Below, in pieces: positions 1-12,014 of a stretch of DNA of 64,000 nt. Made by a program: the position numbers and the translations under genes. Position 1 is the stretch's first letter. Every line of letters starts with the position of its first letter. This stretch comes from Plasticicumulans acidivorans (GTDB lineage: Bacteria; Pseudomonadota; Gammaproteobacteria; Competibacterales; Competibacteraceae), in assembly GCF_003182095.1 (NCBI RefSeq), contig NZ_QGTJ01000002.1:1-64000 (forward strand). The letters are read 5' to 3'. Under the pieces are notes generated by a model that was not told the origin of the DNA, made no database searches, and was given only the letters and a program-made list of their open reading frames with translations.

Positions 1-129
1 CATTATCCCGATTCCTTCGACAGTTGCAAGCCCTATCTTTCCAGACTCGCTATCGACCTCAACATCAAGACCTTTAACACCCCGCTCAATCAGCCTTTCA
101 GCAGGACCAACCAAGCAAGAGCCGCGCAT
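1..129 (-). CDS. Partial hypothetical protein, 5' end only
   Basis: An open frame runs from ATG (129, or 132 just upstream) to the window edge, giving about 43 residues beginning MRGSCLVGPAERL. A purine-rich AGGGGG lies just upstream, at a better distance from 129 than from 132. I do not recognise the family. Base composition is visibly less GC-rich than the genes to the right, and an A/T-rich stretch precedes the start, which suggests recently acquired DNA at the left edge. The call rests on the ribosome binding site and open frame only. Confidence 0.45.
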   Translation of the reverse strand, partial: MRGSCLVGPAERLIERGVKGLDVEVDSESGKIGLATVEGIGIM

Positions 130-363
130 CATACCCCCTAAAAAATTTTAGTCAAGGCCTATATCAAGAACCAATGGCTTTATGCTGTTAAGCTATTCCA
201 CCAGACTCTTGCGGCAACCCAAAATACGCCCTCAACAACCACTCCTGGGCGCCTTTCACGGATCATTGAATCTCGGATCAGCGCGTTCCCGCACCATCAG
301 TTATTGCTACAACACACAGCAATCACTGGGTTGGCGCACAGTACAGCGCTTTCCTCCAAACAG

Positions 364-388
364 AAGCCCGCCTGAACGGCGGGCTTTT
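364..388. terminator. Hairpin terminator downstream of fba
   Basis: Nine-base arms (AAGCCCGCC / GGCGGGCTT) with a five-base loop. The plus strand continues with TTTTAT and the minus strand with TTCTGTTT. It lies 27 bases beyond the fba stop and probably ends that transcript; it could act in both directions. Confidence 0.7.
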
Positions 389-414
389 ATACACACGGGC
401 ACGGAGGCGTGTGT

Positions 415-1479
415 TCAGAAAACCTTCGCGTCCAGCTCGCCGCTGGCGTAGCGCTTGGTCATCGTCTCCAGCGACAGGGCGCGGATCTTCGACGCGTTGC
501 CCGCGGTGCCGAAGGCTTCATAGCGCTCAAGGCAGATGCCCTTCATCGCCTTGATCGTCTCGCCAAGGTACTTGCGCGGATCGAACTCCTTCGGATTCTT
601 GGCGAGGAAGCGGCGGATCGTGCCAGTCGAGGCCATGCGCAGGTCAGTGTCGATGTTGACCTTGCGCACACCGTGCTTGATGCCTTCGACAATCTCCGCA
701 ACCGGCACGCCGTATGTCTCGCCGAGATCACCGCCGTACTCATTGATGATCGCCAGCCAGTCCTGCGGCACCGAGCTCGATCCGTGCATCACCAGATGAG
801 TATTGGGGATGCGGGCATGGATCTCCTTGATACGCGAGATCGCCAGCACATCACCGGTCGGCGGGCGGGTGAACTTGTAAGCACCGTGGCTGGTACCGAT
901 GGCGATGGCGAGCGCATCGACCTGCGTCGCCTGCACGAAGCGCGCAGCCTCTTCCGGGTCGGTCAGCAGCTGCGAGTGATCGAGCTTGCCTTCGGCACCG
1001 ATGCCGTCTTCCTCGCCGGCCATGCCGGTTTCCAGCGAGCCGAGGCAACCCAGTTCGCCTTCGACGGATACGCCGCAGGCATGCGCCATCATCACCACCT
1101 GACGCGTGGTGTCGACGTTGTAGTCGTAGGTGGTCGGCGTCTTGCCATCTTCACCCAGCGAGCCGTCCATCATCACCGAGCTGAAACCGAGCTGGATCGA
1201 GCGCTGGCATACGCCCGGCGAGGTACCGTGATCCTGATGCATGCACACCGGAATCTCGGGAAACTCCTCGATCGCCGCCAGAATCAGATGGCGCAGGAAC
1301 GGCGCGCCCGCGTATTTGCGGGCACCGGCCGAAGCCTGGACGATGACCGGGCTGTCGGTCTGCGCCGCAGCCTCCATGATCGCGCGCATCTGCTCGAGGT
1401 TGTTGACGTTGAAGGCCGGCACGCCGTAGCCGTGCTCGGCCGCGTGATCCAGCAACTGACGCATCGAAATCAGGGCCAT
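415..1479 (-). CDS. fba: Class II fructose-bisphosphate aldolase
   Basis: Cleaves fructose 1,6-bisphosphate to glyceraldehyde 3-phosphate and dihydroxyacetone phosphate, and the reverse, in the cytoplasm. It has 354 residues. The metal-site motif MHQDHGTS (His81, Asp83, His84), [16 protein letters not shown] and VNIDTD mark a zinc-dependent class II enzyme, most like the so-called Calvin-cycle subtype of about 350 residues. That subtype is also common in heterotrophs, and no Rubisco or phosphoribulokinase is seen here. It is the last gene of a minus-strand block with tkt, epd and pgk, separated from pgk by a lipoprotein gene. Confidence 0.95.
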   Translation of the reverse strand: MALISMRQLLDHAAEHGYGVPAFNVNNLEQMRAIMEAAAQTDSPVIVQASAGARKYAGAPFLRHLILAAIEEFPEIPVCMHQDHGTSPGVCQRSIQLGFSSVMMDGSLGEDGKTPTTYDYNVDTTRQVVMMAHACGVSVEGELGCLGSLETGMAGEEDGIGAEGKLDHSQLLTDPEEAARFVQATQVDALAIAIGTSHGAYKFTRPPTGDVLAISRIKEIHARIPNTHLVMHGSSSVPQDWLAIINEYGGDLGETYGVPVAEIVEGIKHGVRKVNIDTDLRMASTGTIRRFLAKNPKEFDPRKYLGETIKAMKGICLERYEAFGTAGNASKIRALSLETMTKRYASGELDAKVF

Positions 1480-1519
1480 GTAATCTCTCCGGAAGCGGCG
1501 GACAGCGCCGCCGTCTGGG

Positions 1520-2011
1520 TTAGTGGGCTGTTACAACGCGGGTTTTTTCTGGCATCTGCGACGAATGATGGGTAACGATCAGCCAACGATCGCCCGACTT
1601 ACGATAAACGAACGTGTACCGGGCCGGCACTCGACCGTTCTTCGTCTCGAACTCGTAGATGCCCGAATCGACGGCGATATCACCAAACAGCTGGATATTG
1701 CTTTCAAGGATGCGCCCACGCGGCTGCTTCTGCAGGAAATGCACGAAGTAATCGCGCAGCTCCGCCGGCGTGTGGCGGACCTGGTTGGAAAGTGTCGGCA
1801 CCAGGATCGCGTCGGTGGCGTAGTTCGCCACCACGGCATCGGCATTCCCCGTACCGAGCGAGCGGTCCCAGCGATCGAACAGCGCCGCGATCTCCGCCTT
1901 CGATACCGCCGGCCCGGCCTGCACCGGTGGCTTGCCGCTCGCAGCACAGCCGCACACCAACGCGAGCGGCAGCAGCAGTGTCGCGAGATGCAGACGCAAC
2001 TTGATGGTCAT
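1520..2011 (-). CDS. NTF2-like lipoprotein, SgcJ/EcaC or CaMKII-association-domain type
   Basis: A 163-residue protein with an N-terminal hydrophobic signal ending in a lipobox-like VCGC, so probably a lipoprotein. The rest fits the small cone-shaped NTF2-like fold: the pattern around [21 protein letters not shown], and the ending HHSSQMPE typical of the SgcJ/EcaC or CaMKII-association group. The start at 2011 is preferred because GGAGGA lies six bases upstream, whereas the ATG at 2017 touches it. It sits between pgk and fba in the same direction. The ligand or enzymatic role cannot be told. Confidence 0.75.
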   Translation of the reverse strand: MTIKLRLHLATLLLPLALVCGCAASGKPPVQAGPAVSKAEIAALFDRWDRSLGTGNADAVVANYATDAILVPTLSNQVRHTPAELRDYFVHFLQKQPRGRILESNIQLFGDIAVDSGIYEFETKNGRVPARYTFVYRKSGDRWLIVTHHSSQMPEKTRVVTAH

Positions 2012-2076
2012 CACCATTCCTCCCTGTCATGAAAGCAGTGGTCCGCCTCGTGCGGCCCGTTGATCCAGTGTTCGCC

Positions 2077-3258
2077 TCAGCCGGCGCGACTCTCCAGCAC
2101 CTCGATCGCCGGCAGCACCTTGCCTTCGAGGAATTCTAGGAAAGCACCACCGCCGGTGGAGATGTAGCCGACCTGATCAGCGATGCCGTACTTGGCGATC
2201 GCCGCCAGCGTGTCACCGCCACCGGCGATCGAGAAACCGGCGGACTGCGCAATTGCCTGCGCCAGCGCCTTGGTGCCACCACCGAACTGATCGTACTCGA
2301 ACACTCCGACCGGACCATTCCAGACGATGGTACCGGCCTTGGCGATGATCTCGGCGAGCTTGGCTGCGGTCTGCGGGCCGATGTCGAGGATCATGTCATC
2401 GGCCTGCACGCCGTCGGCGGCAATGGTGCGCGCGGCGGCCTGCGCCGAGAACTCACTGGCGACGACGACGTCGACCGGCAGCGGCACTTCAGCACCGCGC
2501 GCCTTCATGATCTCGATGATCGCCTTGGCCTCGTCGACGAGATCGGCTTCGGCCAGCGATTTGCCGATATTCAGGCCGCTCGCCAGCATGAAGGTGTTGG
2601 CGATGCCGCCGCCAACGATCAGGCCGTCGACCTTCTCCGCCAGTGAGCGCAGGATCGTCAGCTTGGTGCTGACCTTGGAGCCGGCGACGATCGCCACCAG
2701 CGGACGCTTCGGATCGCCCAGCGCGCGCGACAGCGCATCGATTTCGGCTCCCATCAGCGGACCGGCACAGGCGACCTTGGCGTACTTGGCGATGCCGTGG
2801 GTGGTGGCCTCGGCTCGGTGCGCGGTGCCGAAGGCATCATTGGCGTAGATGTCACACAGCGCCGCCATCTTCTGCGCCAGCTCGTCGTTGTTCTTCTTTT
2901 CGCCTTTGTTGCAGCGGCAGTTTTCGAGCAGCACCACCTCACCCGGCGCGACGGCGAAGCCACCCTCGACCCAGTCGGTGACCAGCCGCACCGGCTGACC
3001 GAGCAGTTCGCTCAGGCGCCCGGCGATCGGCGCCAGCGAATCTTCCGGCTTGCATTCACCCTCGGTCGGTCGGCCCAGGTGCGAGGTCACCATCACCGCC
3101 GCTCCTTTATCCAGCGCCATGCGGATACCCGGCACCGAGGCGCGGATGCGGGTGTCGTCGCTGATGTTGCCGGCATCGTCCTGCGGCACATTGAGATCGG
3201 CGCGGATGAACACGCGCTTGCCGGCCAGATCGAGATCCGAGAGCTTGAGCACTTTCAT
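2077..3258 (-). CDS. pgk: Phosphoglycerate kinase
   Basis: Transfers the acyl phosphate of 1,3-bisphosphoglycerate to ADP. It has 393 residues, the normal family length. The N-terminal domain shows [12 protein letters not shown] and [10 protein letters not shown], and the C-terminal nucleotide domain ends in the glycine-rich [12 protein letters not shown] and [14 protein letters not shown] motifs. The frame is open further upstream, but ATG 3258 matches the family N-terminus. It overlaps the epd stop in an ATGA arrangement, so the two are translationally coupled. Confidence 0.96.
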   Translation of the reverse strand: MKVLKLSDLDLAGKRVFIRADLNVPQDDAGNISDDTRIRASVPGIRMALDKGAAVMVTSHLGRPTEGECKPEDSLAPIAGRLSELLGQPVRLVTDWVEGGFAVAPGEVVLLENCRCNKGEKKNNDELAQKMAALCDIYANDAFGTAHRAEATTHGIAKYAKVACAGPLMGAEIDALSRALGDPKRPLVAIVAGSKVSTKLTILRSLAEKVDGLIVGGGIANTFMLASGLNIGKSLAEADLVDEAKAIIEIMKARGAEVPLPVDVVVASEFSAQAAARTIAADGVQADDMILDIGPQTAAKLAEIIAKAGTIVWNGPVGVFEYDQFGGGTKALAQAIAQSAGFSIAGGGDTLAAIAKYGIADQVGYISTGGGAFLEFLEGKVLPAIEVLESRAG

Positions 3259-4310
3259 CGAAGGGTCCCTGTGGTGATGGTCGAAGGTGCGGACAGAGCC
3301 AGCCAATGGCGGGCGACATCCAGCATGCGGTTGGCGAATCCCCATTCGTTGTCGAACCAGGCCAGCAGACTGACCAGCCGGCCATCGCCGCCGACGCGCG
3401 TCAGGCTGCCGTCGACGACGCCGGAATGGGGATCGTGATTGAAATCGCAGGAGGCGTGCGGCAGCTCGGTGTAGGCCAGCAGCCCGGCCAGTGGCCCCTC
3501 CGTGGCGGCGCGCAGTATGGCGTTGACCTCGCCCGCGGTGGTCGCCCGTGCCAGCGTCAGCACCGTATCCATCGCCGAGACGTTGAGCGTCGGCACGCGC
3601 ACGGCCTTGGCCTGGATGCGCCCGTCGAGCTGCGGCAGCAGCCGGCCGATGCCGCGTGCCAGGCCTGTCGACACCGGGATCATCGACTGCATCGCCGAGC
3701 GCGTGCGGCGCAGGTCGACATCGTGATAGGCATCGATCAGCGGCTGATCATTCATCACCGAATGCAGCGTGCTGATGAAGCCAGCCTCGATGCCGAACGC
3801 CGCATCCAGTACAGACAGCACCGGCACGATGCAGTTGGTAGTGCAGGAGGCGTTGGAGACGATGCGCTCGCGGCCGCTCAGCGACTGCTGGTTGATGCCG
3901 TAGACGATGGTCGCATCGGCCTCAGCGGCCGCCGCCAGCGGGTGCGAGACCAGCACCCGCGGCACGCCGGCAGCGAGATAGGCGTCAGCCCCGGCGCGCG
4001 TCGAGTAGCTGCCGGAGCAGTCGAGCAGCAGATCGAGCTCAAGGCCGGTCCAGTCGACCTCTGCCGCCGCGCGGCCGTGGCTGACGCGCAGCGGCCGCCC
4101 GCCGATCGACAGGCCATGCTCGAATTCGGTGACGCCGACCGGGAAGCGGCCGTGCGTCGAATCGAAACGGGTCAGGTAGGCCAGGCTCGCCAGATCGGCC
4201 GCGGGTTCGTTGATGGCGACGATCTGCAGATCGTCGCGGCCGCTTTCGACCAGTGCCCGCAGTACGCAGCGCCCGATGCGGCCATAACCATTGATCGCGA
4301 GTCGCGCCAT
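3255..4310 (-). CDS. epd: Erythrose-4-phosphate dehydrogenase (GapB/Epd type)
   Basis: NAD-dependent oxidation of erythrose 4-phosphate to 4-phosphoerythronate, the first step of DXP-independent pyridoxal phosphate synthesis; family members can also act weakly on glyceraldehyde 3-phosphate. It has 351 residues. INGYGRIGR is the Rossmann entry, Cys156 lies in SNASCTTNC, and a catalytic His follows in [33 protein letters not shown] and [13 protein letters not shown] agree with Epd rather than GapA as I remember both. It lies four bases after tkt, which makes erythrose 4-phosphate, and overlaps pgk. A true GapA role cannot be excluded, since no other gap gene is in the window. Confidence 0.88.
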   Translation of the reverse strand: MARLAINGYGRIGRCVLRALVESGRDDLQIVAINEPAADLASLAYLTRFDSTHGRFPVGVTEFEHGLSIGGRPLRVSHGRAAAEVDWTGLELDLLLDCSGSYSTRAGADAYLAAGVPRVLVSHPLAAAAEADATIVYGINQQSLSGRERIVSNASCTTNCIVPVLSVLDAAFGIEAGFISTLHSVMNDQPLIDAYHDVDLRRTRSAMQSMIPVSTGLARGIGRLLPQLDGRIQAKAVRVPTLNVSAMDTVLTLARATTAGEVNAILRAATEGPLAGLLAYTELPHASCDFNHDPHSGVVDGSLTRVGGDGRLVSLLAWFDNEWGFANRMLDVARHWLALSAPSTITTGTLR

Positions 4311-4314
4311 CGCC

Positions 4315-6309
4315 TTAGAGCAGCTCCTCCGCCACTTTGACGACGTTGGCCACGGTAAAGCCGAAGTGCTCGAACAGCTTGCCGGCCGGCGCCGACTCGC
4401 CAAAGCGGTCGAGGCCGACGACGCGGCCGTCGAGACCGACGTACTTGTACCAAGGCGCGGTCGCCCCGGCCTCGATGACCACGCGCCGGCGGCAGTCATT
4501 CGGCAGCACCGACTCGCGATAGGCCGCATCCTGCGCTTCGAACACTTCGGTGCACGGCAGCGACACCACGCGCACCGCCACGCCGCGGGCGCTCAGCTCG
4601 GTAGCGGCCGTCACCGCGATGCCGATTTCGGAGCCGGTGGCGATCAGGATCAGTTCCGGCGACCCCTGGCAGTCGACCAGCACGTAGCCGCCGCGGGCGA
4701 CATTGGCCAGGGTCGCGGCATCGCGCGCCTGGTGCGGCAGATTCTGGCGCGAGAACACCAGCACGCTCGGACCGTCGCGGCGCTCGATCGCGGCCTGCCA
4801 GGCCACGGCCGCTTCGACGGCATCGCACGGCCGCCAGACCGCGATGCCCGGCATCACCCGCAGCGAGGCGAGCTGCTCGATCGGCTGGTGCGTCGGCCCG
4901 TCCTCGCCGAGGCCAATCGAATCATGGGTGTAGACGAAGATGCTCGGAATCTTGGCCAGCGCCGCCACGCGCAGCGCGTTGCGCGCGTAATCGGAGAACA
5001 CCAGGAAGGTGCCGCCATAAGGGATGAAGCCGCCATGCAGCGCCATGCCATTCATCACCGCCGACATGCCGAACTCGCGCACGCCGTAGTTGATGTAGTC
5101 GCCGGCGAAATCATCATGACGGATCGCCTTGGCACCTTTCCAGAAGGTGTTGTTCGACGGTGTCAGATCCGCCGAGCCGCCGAACAGCTCCGGCAGCTGC
5201 GGGCCGAAGGCATTCAGCACCCGCTGCGAGGCCACGCGGGTGGCGATGCTTTCGCCGGCGGTCTGCGCGGCGGCGATGAATTCTCCGGCATGGCCGGCGA
5301 AAGGCTTCGGCAGTTCGCCACGCAGGCGCCGCTCGAACTCGGCCGCCAGCGCCGGGAACACCGTGCGGTAAGCGGCAAAACGCGCATTCCACTCGGTTTC
5401 CTGCCCGGCACCGCGCTGGCGGGCATCCCAGCCGGCATAGAGCTCGGCCGGCACAACGAAGGGCGGATGTTCCCAGCCGAGCTGGGCACGCGCCGCGGCG
5501 ACTTCATCCTTGCCGAGCGGTGCGCCATGCACATCGTGGCCACCCTGCTTGTTCGGAGCACCAAAGCCGATGATGGTCTTGCAGACGATCAGGCTCGGCC
5601 GCGCCGTCTCGGCGCGCGCCGCCTCGATCGCCGCAGCCACGGCATCACCGTCATGGCCGTCGAGCGGGCCGAGGACCTGCCAGCCGTAAGCCTCGAAACG
5701 CTTGGCGGTGTCATCAGCGAACCAGTGCTCGACATCGCCGTCGATCGAGATGCCGTTGTCGTCGTAGAACGCGATCAGCTTGCCGAGGCCGAGCGTACCG
5801 GCCAGCGAGCAGACTTCATGCGAGATGCCTTCCATCAGGCAACCATCGCCGAGGAAAACATAGGTGTGATGATCGACGATGCTGTGGCCGGGCTTGTTGA
5901 AGTGCGCGGCCAGCGTTTTCTCGGCGATCGCCATGCCGACCGCGTTGGCGAGGCCCTGACCGAGCGGGCCGGTGGTGGTCTCGACGCCCGGCGTCATGCC
6001 GTACTCCGGATGACCGGGGGTCTTCGAGCCGAGCTGGCGGAACGCCTTGAGGTCTTCGACCGACAGTGCGTAGCCGCTCAGGTGCAGCAGGGAGTACAGC
6101 AGCATCGAGCCGTGACCGTTGGACAATACGAAGCGGTCGCGATCGGCCCAGTGCGGGTTGGCGGGGTTGTGCCGCAGGAATCCATTCCAGAGGCTTTCGG
6201 CGATATCCGCCATGCCCATCGGGGCGCCGGGGTGGCCGGAGTTGGCCTGCTGCACGGCATCCATGCTGAGGGCGCGGATCGCATTCGCCAATTCTCTGCG
6301 CGAAGGCAT
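4315..6309 (-). CDS. tkt: Transketolase
   Basis: Thiamine-diphosphate enzyme that moves two-carbon ketol units between sugar phosphates in the pentose phosphate pathway and yields erythrose 4-phosphate. It has 664 residues, full length. [33 protein letters not shown], the cofactor region [12 protein letters not shown] and the pyrimidine-domain segment [20 protein letters not shown] are all intact. It is the first gene of the tkt-epd-pgk cluster, with only four bases between its stop and the epd start. Confidence 0.97.
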   Translation of the reverse strand: MPSRRELANAIRALSMDAVQQANSGHPGAPMGMADIAESLWNGFLRHNPANPHWADRDRFVLSNGHGSMLLYSLLHLSGYALSVEDLKAFRQLGSKTPGHPEYGMTPGVETTTGPLGQGLANAVGMAIAEKTLAAHFNKPGHSIVDHHTYVFLGDGCLMEGISHEVCSLAGTLGLGKLIAFYDDNGISIDGDVEHWFADDTAKRFEAYGWQVLGPLDGHDGDAVAAAIEAARAETARPSLIVCKTIIGFGAPNKQGGHDVHGAPLGKDEVAAARAQLGWEHPPFVVPAELYAGWDARQRGAGQETEWNARFAAYRTVFPALAAEFERRLRGELPKPFAGHAGEFIAAAQTAGESIATRVASQRVLNAFGPQLPELFGGSADLTPSNNTFWKGAKAIRHDDFAGDYINYGVREFGMSAVMNGMALHGGFIPYGGTFLVFSDYARNALRVAALAKIPSIFVYTHDSIGLGEDGPTHQPIEQLASLRVMPGIAVWRPCDAVEAAVAWQAAIERRDGPSVLVFSRQNLPHQARDAATLANVARGGYVLVDCQGSPELILIATGSEIGIAVTAATELSARGVAVRVVSLPCTEVFEAQDAAYRESVLPNDCRRRVVIEAGATAPWYKYVGLDGRVVGLDRFGESAPAGKLFEHFGFTVANVVKVAEELL

Positions 6310-6509
6310 CGGGGGATCTCCTGAGACGCAAAATCAATCGGCGCCGGAACCGGAGGCCTTGGACGACGGGGCGCTACGGGGCGGGAAGCCGCGCGCCCTC
6401 GAACCGCGCCACCCGCCGTCGCGGGCGAACGGGCGGCCCGGCAAGTGGCGCGCGAGTATACGGAAAACCCCCTGCCCCGCCAAACGACTGGAGCAGGCAA
6501 ACGCCATGT

Positions 6510-7067
6510 TCAGGCCGCCTTCCATTTGATCGAGCAGCCCATGCTGGCGATCTGCTGCTGCGGACCGGCTCCGCTGTCCGCAACCTGCTGCATGGCCTCG
6601 AACAGCTCGCGCCGCACGTCGGCCGGCGCCGGCTCGCGCGCGCTGGCATCGAGACGGCCGCGATACTGCAGTTCGAGCGCCGCGTTGTAGCCGAAAAAGT
6701 CCGGCGTGCACACCGCGCCATAGGCCCGCGCGACTTCCTGCGTCTCATCGAACAGATAGGGAAACGGATAATCGAACTCGCGGGCGACGGCTTTCATCTG
6801 TTCGAAACCGTCCTCCGGATAATCTGCCGGATCGTTGGCGCTGATCGCGACCACGCCGATGCCGAGTCCGCGCAATTCGCGCGCATCACGGATCAGGCGC
6901 TCGCGGATGGCCTTGACGTACGGGCAATGGTTGCAGATGAACATGACCAGCAGACCCTGAGGCCCGCGGCAGTCATCGCGGGTCCAGATGCGGCCATCGA
7001 CCCCCTGCAGCCGAAAATCCGGCGCCGGCGTACCGAAGTCGCAGATGGGCGTATTCAGCGTGACCAT
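6510..7067 (-). CDS. Thioredoxin-like / AhpC-TSA family protein (PRX-like)
   Basis: 185 residues with a thioredoxin fold. An APDFRLQGVDG entry strand is followed by FICNHCPYVKAIRERL, a CxxC pair at Cys45 and Cys48, and a cis-proline segment around VCTPDFFGY. The C-terminus MGCSIKWK is characteristic of a conserved group of peroxiredoxin-like cytoplasmic proteins whose substrate is unknown. It has no signal peptide. It is followed by tkt on the same strand after about 200 bases and probably has its own transcript. A thiol-redox function is an inference from the CxxC. Confidence 0.85.
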   Translation of the reverse strand: MVTLNTPICDFGTPAPDFRLQGVDGRIWTRDDCRGPQGLLVMFICNHCPYVKAIRERLIRDARELRGLGIGVVAISANDPADYPEDGFEQMKAVAREFDYPFPYLFDETQEVARAYGAVCTPDFFGYNAALELQYRGRLDASAREPAPADVRRELFEAMQQVADSGAGPQQQIASMGCSIKWKAA

Positions 7068-7267
7068 GAGGCATCCTCCGTGAAAGAGGCCCGCCGCAGG
7101 GCGGGAACGGCCTTCGTTGTAGCACCACGATGCGCCCCCGTGAACCGCGCCAGCGCATGCAATCGCATGGCACGGTCGTTACACTTCCGCAGTTGCAATG
7201 CCCCGCCGCTGTGGGCTTCACCGATAAAACATGCAGACCACCGCGCGAGTGGTGCTGAGGATCATTC

Positions 7268-8473
<1,206 letters not shown>

Positions 8474-8495
8474 CAAGGCTTATCGCACGGACGAC

Positions 8496-8523
8496 AAAAA
8501 GGGCCGCAGTCGCGGCCCTTTTT
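8496..8523. terminator. Bidirectional rho-independent terminator, metK / pyc
   Basis: Perfect seven-base arms GGGCCGC / GCGGCCC around an AGTC loop, flanked by AAAAA on the left and TTTTT on the right. It sits between the ends of two convergent genes and can stop transcripts from both. Confidence 0.93.
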
Positions 8524-8570
8524 CATGTGTCCGAAGCCCCGCGCGAACCGGCCGCGCGGGGCCTGCGGCC

Positions 8571-11500
8571 TCAGTCGATCACCAGCATCAGATCCTTGGC
8601 GTCGACGCGCGTGCCGACGCCGACGTGGACTTCCTTGACGGTACCGGCGCGCTCGGCGCGGATCGTCGTTTCCATCTTCATCGCCTCGATCGACAGCAGC
8701 ACGTCGCCCTTCTCGACGTGCAGCCCCGAACGCACCGCCACACTGACCACCAGCCCCGGCATCGGCGCCGGGATGTGGTGCGGATTGCCGTCCTCGGCCT
8801 TCGGATGCGCCTTGACCAGTGATTCCATGCCCTTCTTGGTCACGCGCACGGTGCGCGACTGGCCGTTGAGCTCGAAGAACACTTTGACCTGGCCTTCGGC
8901 ATCCGGCTCGGAGGCCGTCAGGTAGCGCACGATCAGCGACTTGCCGCGGTCGATGTCGAGCGTAATGTCTTCACCCGACTCCATGCCGTACCAGAACACC
9001 GGCGTCGGCAGCACGCTGAGATTGCCGTACTGGCTGCGCTGCCTGGCATAGTCGAGGAACACCTTCGGGTACATCAGATACGAGGCGAGCTCGGTGTCAC
9101 TGATCGCGCGATCGGCCTTGGTCGCCGCTTCGATGCGCACGGCATCCAGATCCGCCGGCGGCAGGTCGGCACCCGGGCGCACGGTGAACGCCTCAGCGCC
9201 GGCCAGCACCTTCTTCTGCAGCTCGACCGGCCAACCGCTCGGCGGCTGGCCGAGTTCGCCGCGGAACAGCTGCACCACCGACTCGGGGAAGGCGATCTCG
9301 CGGGCCGGATCGCTGACATCGGCCGGCGTCAGCCCCTGAGTGACCATCATCAGCGCCATGTCGCCGACCACCTTGGAGGTCGGCGTGACCTTGACGATGT
9401 CACCAAACAGCTCGTTGACCTGGGCATAGGCCTCGGCGACCTCCTCCCAGCGATGCTCGATGCCGAGCGAACGCGCCTGCTCGCGCAGATTGGTGTACTG
9501 GCCGCCGGGCATGGCGTGGCGGTAGACATCGGCGGTGCCGGAGCGGATGTCGCTCTCGAAGCCGGCGTAGTGCCGGCGCACGCCCTCCCAGTAACGCGAC
9601 ACCGCGCGCAGCGCCTGCACGTCGAGGCCCGGATCGCGATCGGTATCGCGCAGCGCGGCGACGATCGAGCCGAGGTTCGGCTGCGAAGTCAGGCCGCTCA
9701 TTGCATCCATCGCCGCATCGACTGCGTCGCAGCCGGCCTCGACGGCGGCCAGCACGCTGGCGGCGGCGATGCCGGAGGTGTCGTGCGTGTGGAAGTGCAG
9801 CGGCAAACCGACTTCCTCGCGCAGCGTCAGCACCAGCTTGCGGATCGCCGCCGGGCGGGCGACGCCGGCCATGTCCTTGATGGCAATGGCGTGGGCGCCG
9901 GCGGCTTCCAGCGCCTTGGCCATCTTCACGTAGTAGCCGAGGTCGTACTTGTTCGGCTCCGGCGCCAGCATGTCGCCGGTGTAGCAGACGGTGGCCTCGC
10001 AGAAGCCGCCGGCCTCGATGACGGCGTCCATCGCCACGCGCATGTTCTCGACCCAGTTCAGCGAATCGAACACGCGGAACACGTCCATGCCGGCGGCGAC
10101 TGCCTGCTGCACGAAATAGCGCACGACGTTGTCCGGGTAGCTGGTATAGCCGACGGCATTGGCACCGCGCAGCAGCATCTGGAACAGGATGTTCGGCACA
10201 CGCTCGCGCAGACCGTGCAGGCGCTCCCAGGGGTCTTCCTTGAGGAAGCGCATCGCCACGTCGAAGGTCGCGCCGCCCCAGCACTCCAGCGAGAACAGCT
10301 GCGGCAGCTGCGCGGCGTAGTACGGCGCGATGGTCCACAGATCACGCGAACGCATGCGTGTGGCGAGCAGCGACTGGTGCGCATCACGCATCGTCGTATC
10401 GGTGATCAGGGCCTGCTTCTGCTCGCGCATCCAGCGCGAAAAACCCTCGGCGCCGAGCTGCTGGAACAACTGGCGGCTGCCGACCGGTGCCTCACCGGCA
10501 AACGGCGACGGCAACTGCGCCGGCTGCCGGGTGTCCGGCACCGAGCGCCCGGCCACTTCGGCATTGCCGTTGACGGTCGTTTCGGCGATGTAGCGCAGCA
10601 GCCGCGTGCCGCGATCGCGGCGCTTGGAGAAATGGAACAGCTCCGGCGTCTCGTCGATGAAGCGCGTGATGTAGCTGCCGTCACGGAACTGCGGGTGGTT
10701 GATGACGTTTTCGAGGAAGGCGAGGTTGGTCGCCAGGCCGCGCACGCGGAATTCGCGCAGCGCCCGATCCATGCGCTGGATGGCATCGTCGGCGTCCGGC
10801 GACCAGGCCGTGACCTTGACCAGCAGCGAATCGTAGTACGGCGTGATCACCGCGCCCGAATAGGCCGTGCCGGCATCGAGACGGATACCGAAGCCGGCCG
10901 CGCTGCGATAGGCCTGGATGCGGCCGTAATCCGGGGTGAAGCCGTTCTCCGGGTCCTCGGTGGTCACCCGGCACTGCAGCGCATGACCATGCAGGTGAAT
11001 GTCCGCCTGCGCCGGCACGCCGCTGTCCGCCGTACCGATCTCCGCGCCCTCGCTGACGCGGATCTGCGCCTTGACCAGATCGATGCCGGTGACCATCTCG
11101 GTGACGGTGTGCTCGACCTGGATGCGCGGGTTGACCTCGATGAAGTAGAAGGCGCCGGTATCGGCATCCATCAGGAATTCGACGGTGCCGGCGCAGGAGT
11201 AATCGACGGCGCGCGCGAGCTTCAGCGCCGATTCGCACAGCGCGGCGCGGGTGGCCGCGGTCAGGTATTGCGCCGGGGCACGCTCGACGACCTTCTGATT
11301 GCGCCGCTGCACCGTGCAGTCGCGCTCGAACAGGTGCACGACGTTGCCATGGCGGTCACCGAGGATCTGCACCTCGACGTGACGGGCACGGCGCACCAGT
11401 TTTTCCAGGTAGACCTCGTCGTTGCCGAAAGCCGCCTTGGCCTCGCGTCGCGCCACCTCGATCTGCGGGCCGAGATCGGCCTCGGACTCGATCACGCGCA

Positions 11501-12014
11501 TGCCGCGCCCGCCACCGCCCCAGCTCGCCTTGAGCATGAACGGGTAGCCGATGGCCGCCGCCATCCGCTTGACCTCGTCGAGGTCCTCCGGCAGCGGACC
11601 GGTGGCCGGCATCACCGGCACGCCGGCGCTGACCGCCATGTTGCGCGCGGCAACCTTGTTGCCGAGCGTGCGCATCACCTCCGGCGCCGGACCGATGAAA
11701 ATGATCCCCGACTTGGCGCAGGCCTCGGCGAAATCCGGGTTCTCCGACAGGAAGCCGTAGCCGGGATGAATGGCGTCGACCTGCGCCTCACGGGCGATAC
11801 GCAGGATGTCGTCGATGTCGAGATAGGCCTGGATCGGCTTCTTGCCCTGGCCGACCCGGTAACTCTCGTCGGCCTTGAAACGATGCAGGGCGAAACGATC
11901 CTCCTCGGCGTAGATCGCGACAGTGGCGATGCCGAGTTCCGCGGCCGCGCGCATGGCACGAATGGCAATCTCGCCGCGGTTGGCGACGAGCAGACGACGG
12001 ATCTTGCGAGGCAT
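8571..12014 (-). CDS. pyc: Pyruvate carboxylase, single-chain
   Basis: Biotin-dependent carboxylation of pyruvate to oxaloacetate, an anaplerotic step. It has 1147 residues. The order is biotin carboxylase (1-450, starting RRLLVANRGEIAIR), carboxyltransferase of the HMGL-like TIM barrel (about 530-810, ITDTTMRDAHQSLLATRMR), the conserved carboxylase domain, and a C-terminal biotinyl domain with EAMKMET, the biotinylated lysine being near 1113. This is the one-polypeptide form; many gammaproteobacteria have the two-subunit form or use PEP carboxylase instead. Start 12014 is chosen because family homology begins there; an in-frame start seven codons earlier exists. bioA, a biotin synthesis gene, is in the same window. 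Confidence 0.96.
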   Translation of the reverse strand: MPRKIRRLLVANRGEIAIRAMRAAAELGIATVAIYAEEDRFALHRFKADESYRVGQGKKPIQAYLDIDDILRIAREAQVDAIHPGYGFLSENPDFAEACAKSGIIFIGPAPEVMRTLGNKVAARNMAVSAGVPVMPATGPLPEDLDEVKRMAAAIGYPFMLKASWGGGGRGMRVIESEADLGPQIEVARREAKAAFGNDEVYLEKLVRRARHVEVQILGDRHGNVVHLFERDCTVQRRNQKVVERAPAQYLTAATRAALCESALKLARAVDYSCAGTVEFLMDADTGAFYFIEVNPRIQVEHTVTEMVTGIDLVKAQIRVSEGAEIGTADSGVPAQADIHLHGHALQCRVTTEDPENGFTPDYGRIQAYRSAAGFGIRLDAGTAYSGAVITPYYDSLLVKVTAWSPDADDAIQRMDRALREFRVRGLATNLAFLENVINHPQFRDGSYITRFIDETPELFHFSKRRDRGTRLLRYIAETTVNGNAEVAGRSVPDTRQPAQLPSPFAGEAPVGSRQLFQQLGAEGFSRWMREQKQALITDTTMRDAHQSLLATRMRSRDLWTIAPYYAAQLPQLFSLECWGGATFDVAMRFLKEDPWERLHGLRERVPNILFQMLLRGANAVGYTSYPDNVVRYFVQQAVAAGMDVFRVFDSLNWVENMRVAMDAVIEAGGFCEATVCYTGDMLAPEPNKYDLGYYVKMAKALEAAGAHAIAIKDMAGVARPAAIRKLVLTLREEVGLPLHFHTHDTSGIAAASVLAAVEAGCDAVDAAMDAMSGLTSQPNLGSIVAALRDTDRDPGLDVQALRAVSRYWEGVRRHYAGFESDIRSGTADVYRHAMPGGQYTNLREQARSLGIEHRWEEVAEAYAQVNELFGDIVKVTPTSKVVGDMALMMVTQGLTPADVSDPAREIAFPESVVQLFRGELGQPPSGWPVELQKKVLAGAEAFTVRPGADLPPADLDAVRIEAATKADRAISDTELASYLMYPKVFLDYARQRSQYGNLSVLPTPVFWYGMESGEDITLDIDRGKSLIVRYLTASEPDAEGQVKVFFELNGQSRTVRVTKKGMESLVKAHPKAEDGNPHHIPAPMPGLVVSVAVRSGLHVEKGDVLLSIEAMKMETTIRAERAGTVKEVHVGVGTRVDAKDLMLVID

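Noticed and set aside
415-6309. Calvin-cycle operon (tkt, gap-like, pgk, fba together)
   Set aside because: No Rubisco, phosphoribulokinase or CbbR; the dehydrogenase is Epd-like, so ordinary central metabolism and vitamin B6 supply explain it.
4291-6324. 677-codon plus-strand frame opposite tkt, and similar long frames opposite pntAB (31231-33168), ahcY (12345-14255) and the ABC transporter (61323-63110)
   Set aside because: All are mirror frames of well-supported genes, with no ribosome binding sites and low-complexity composition.
7237-7261. SAM-sensing riboswitch in the metK leader
   Set aside because: Only a five-base hairpin next to the ribosome site is seen; none of the SAM aptamer signatures I know is present.
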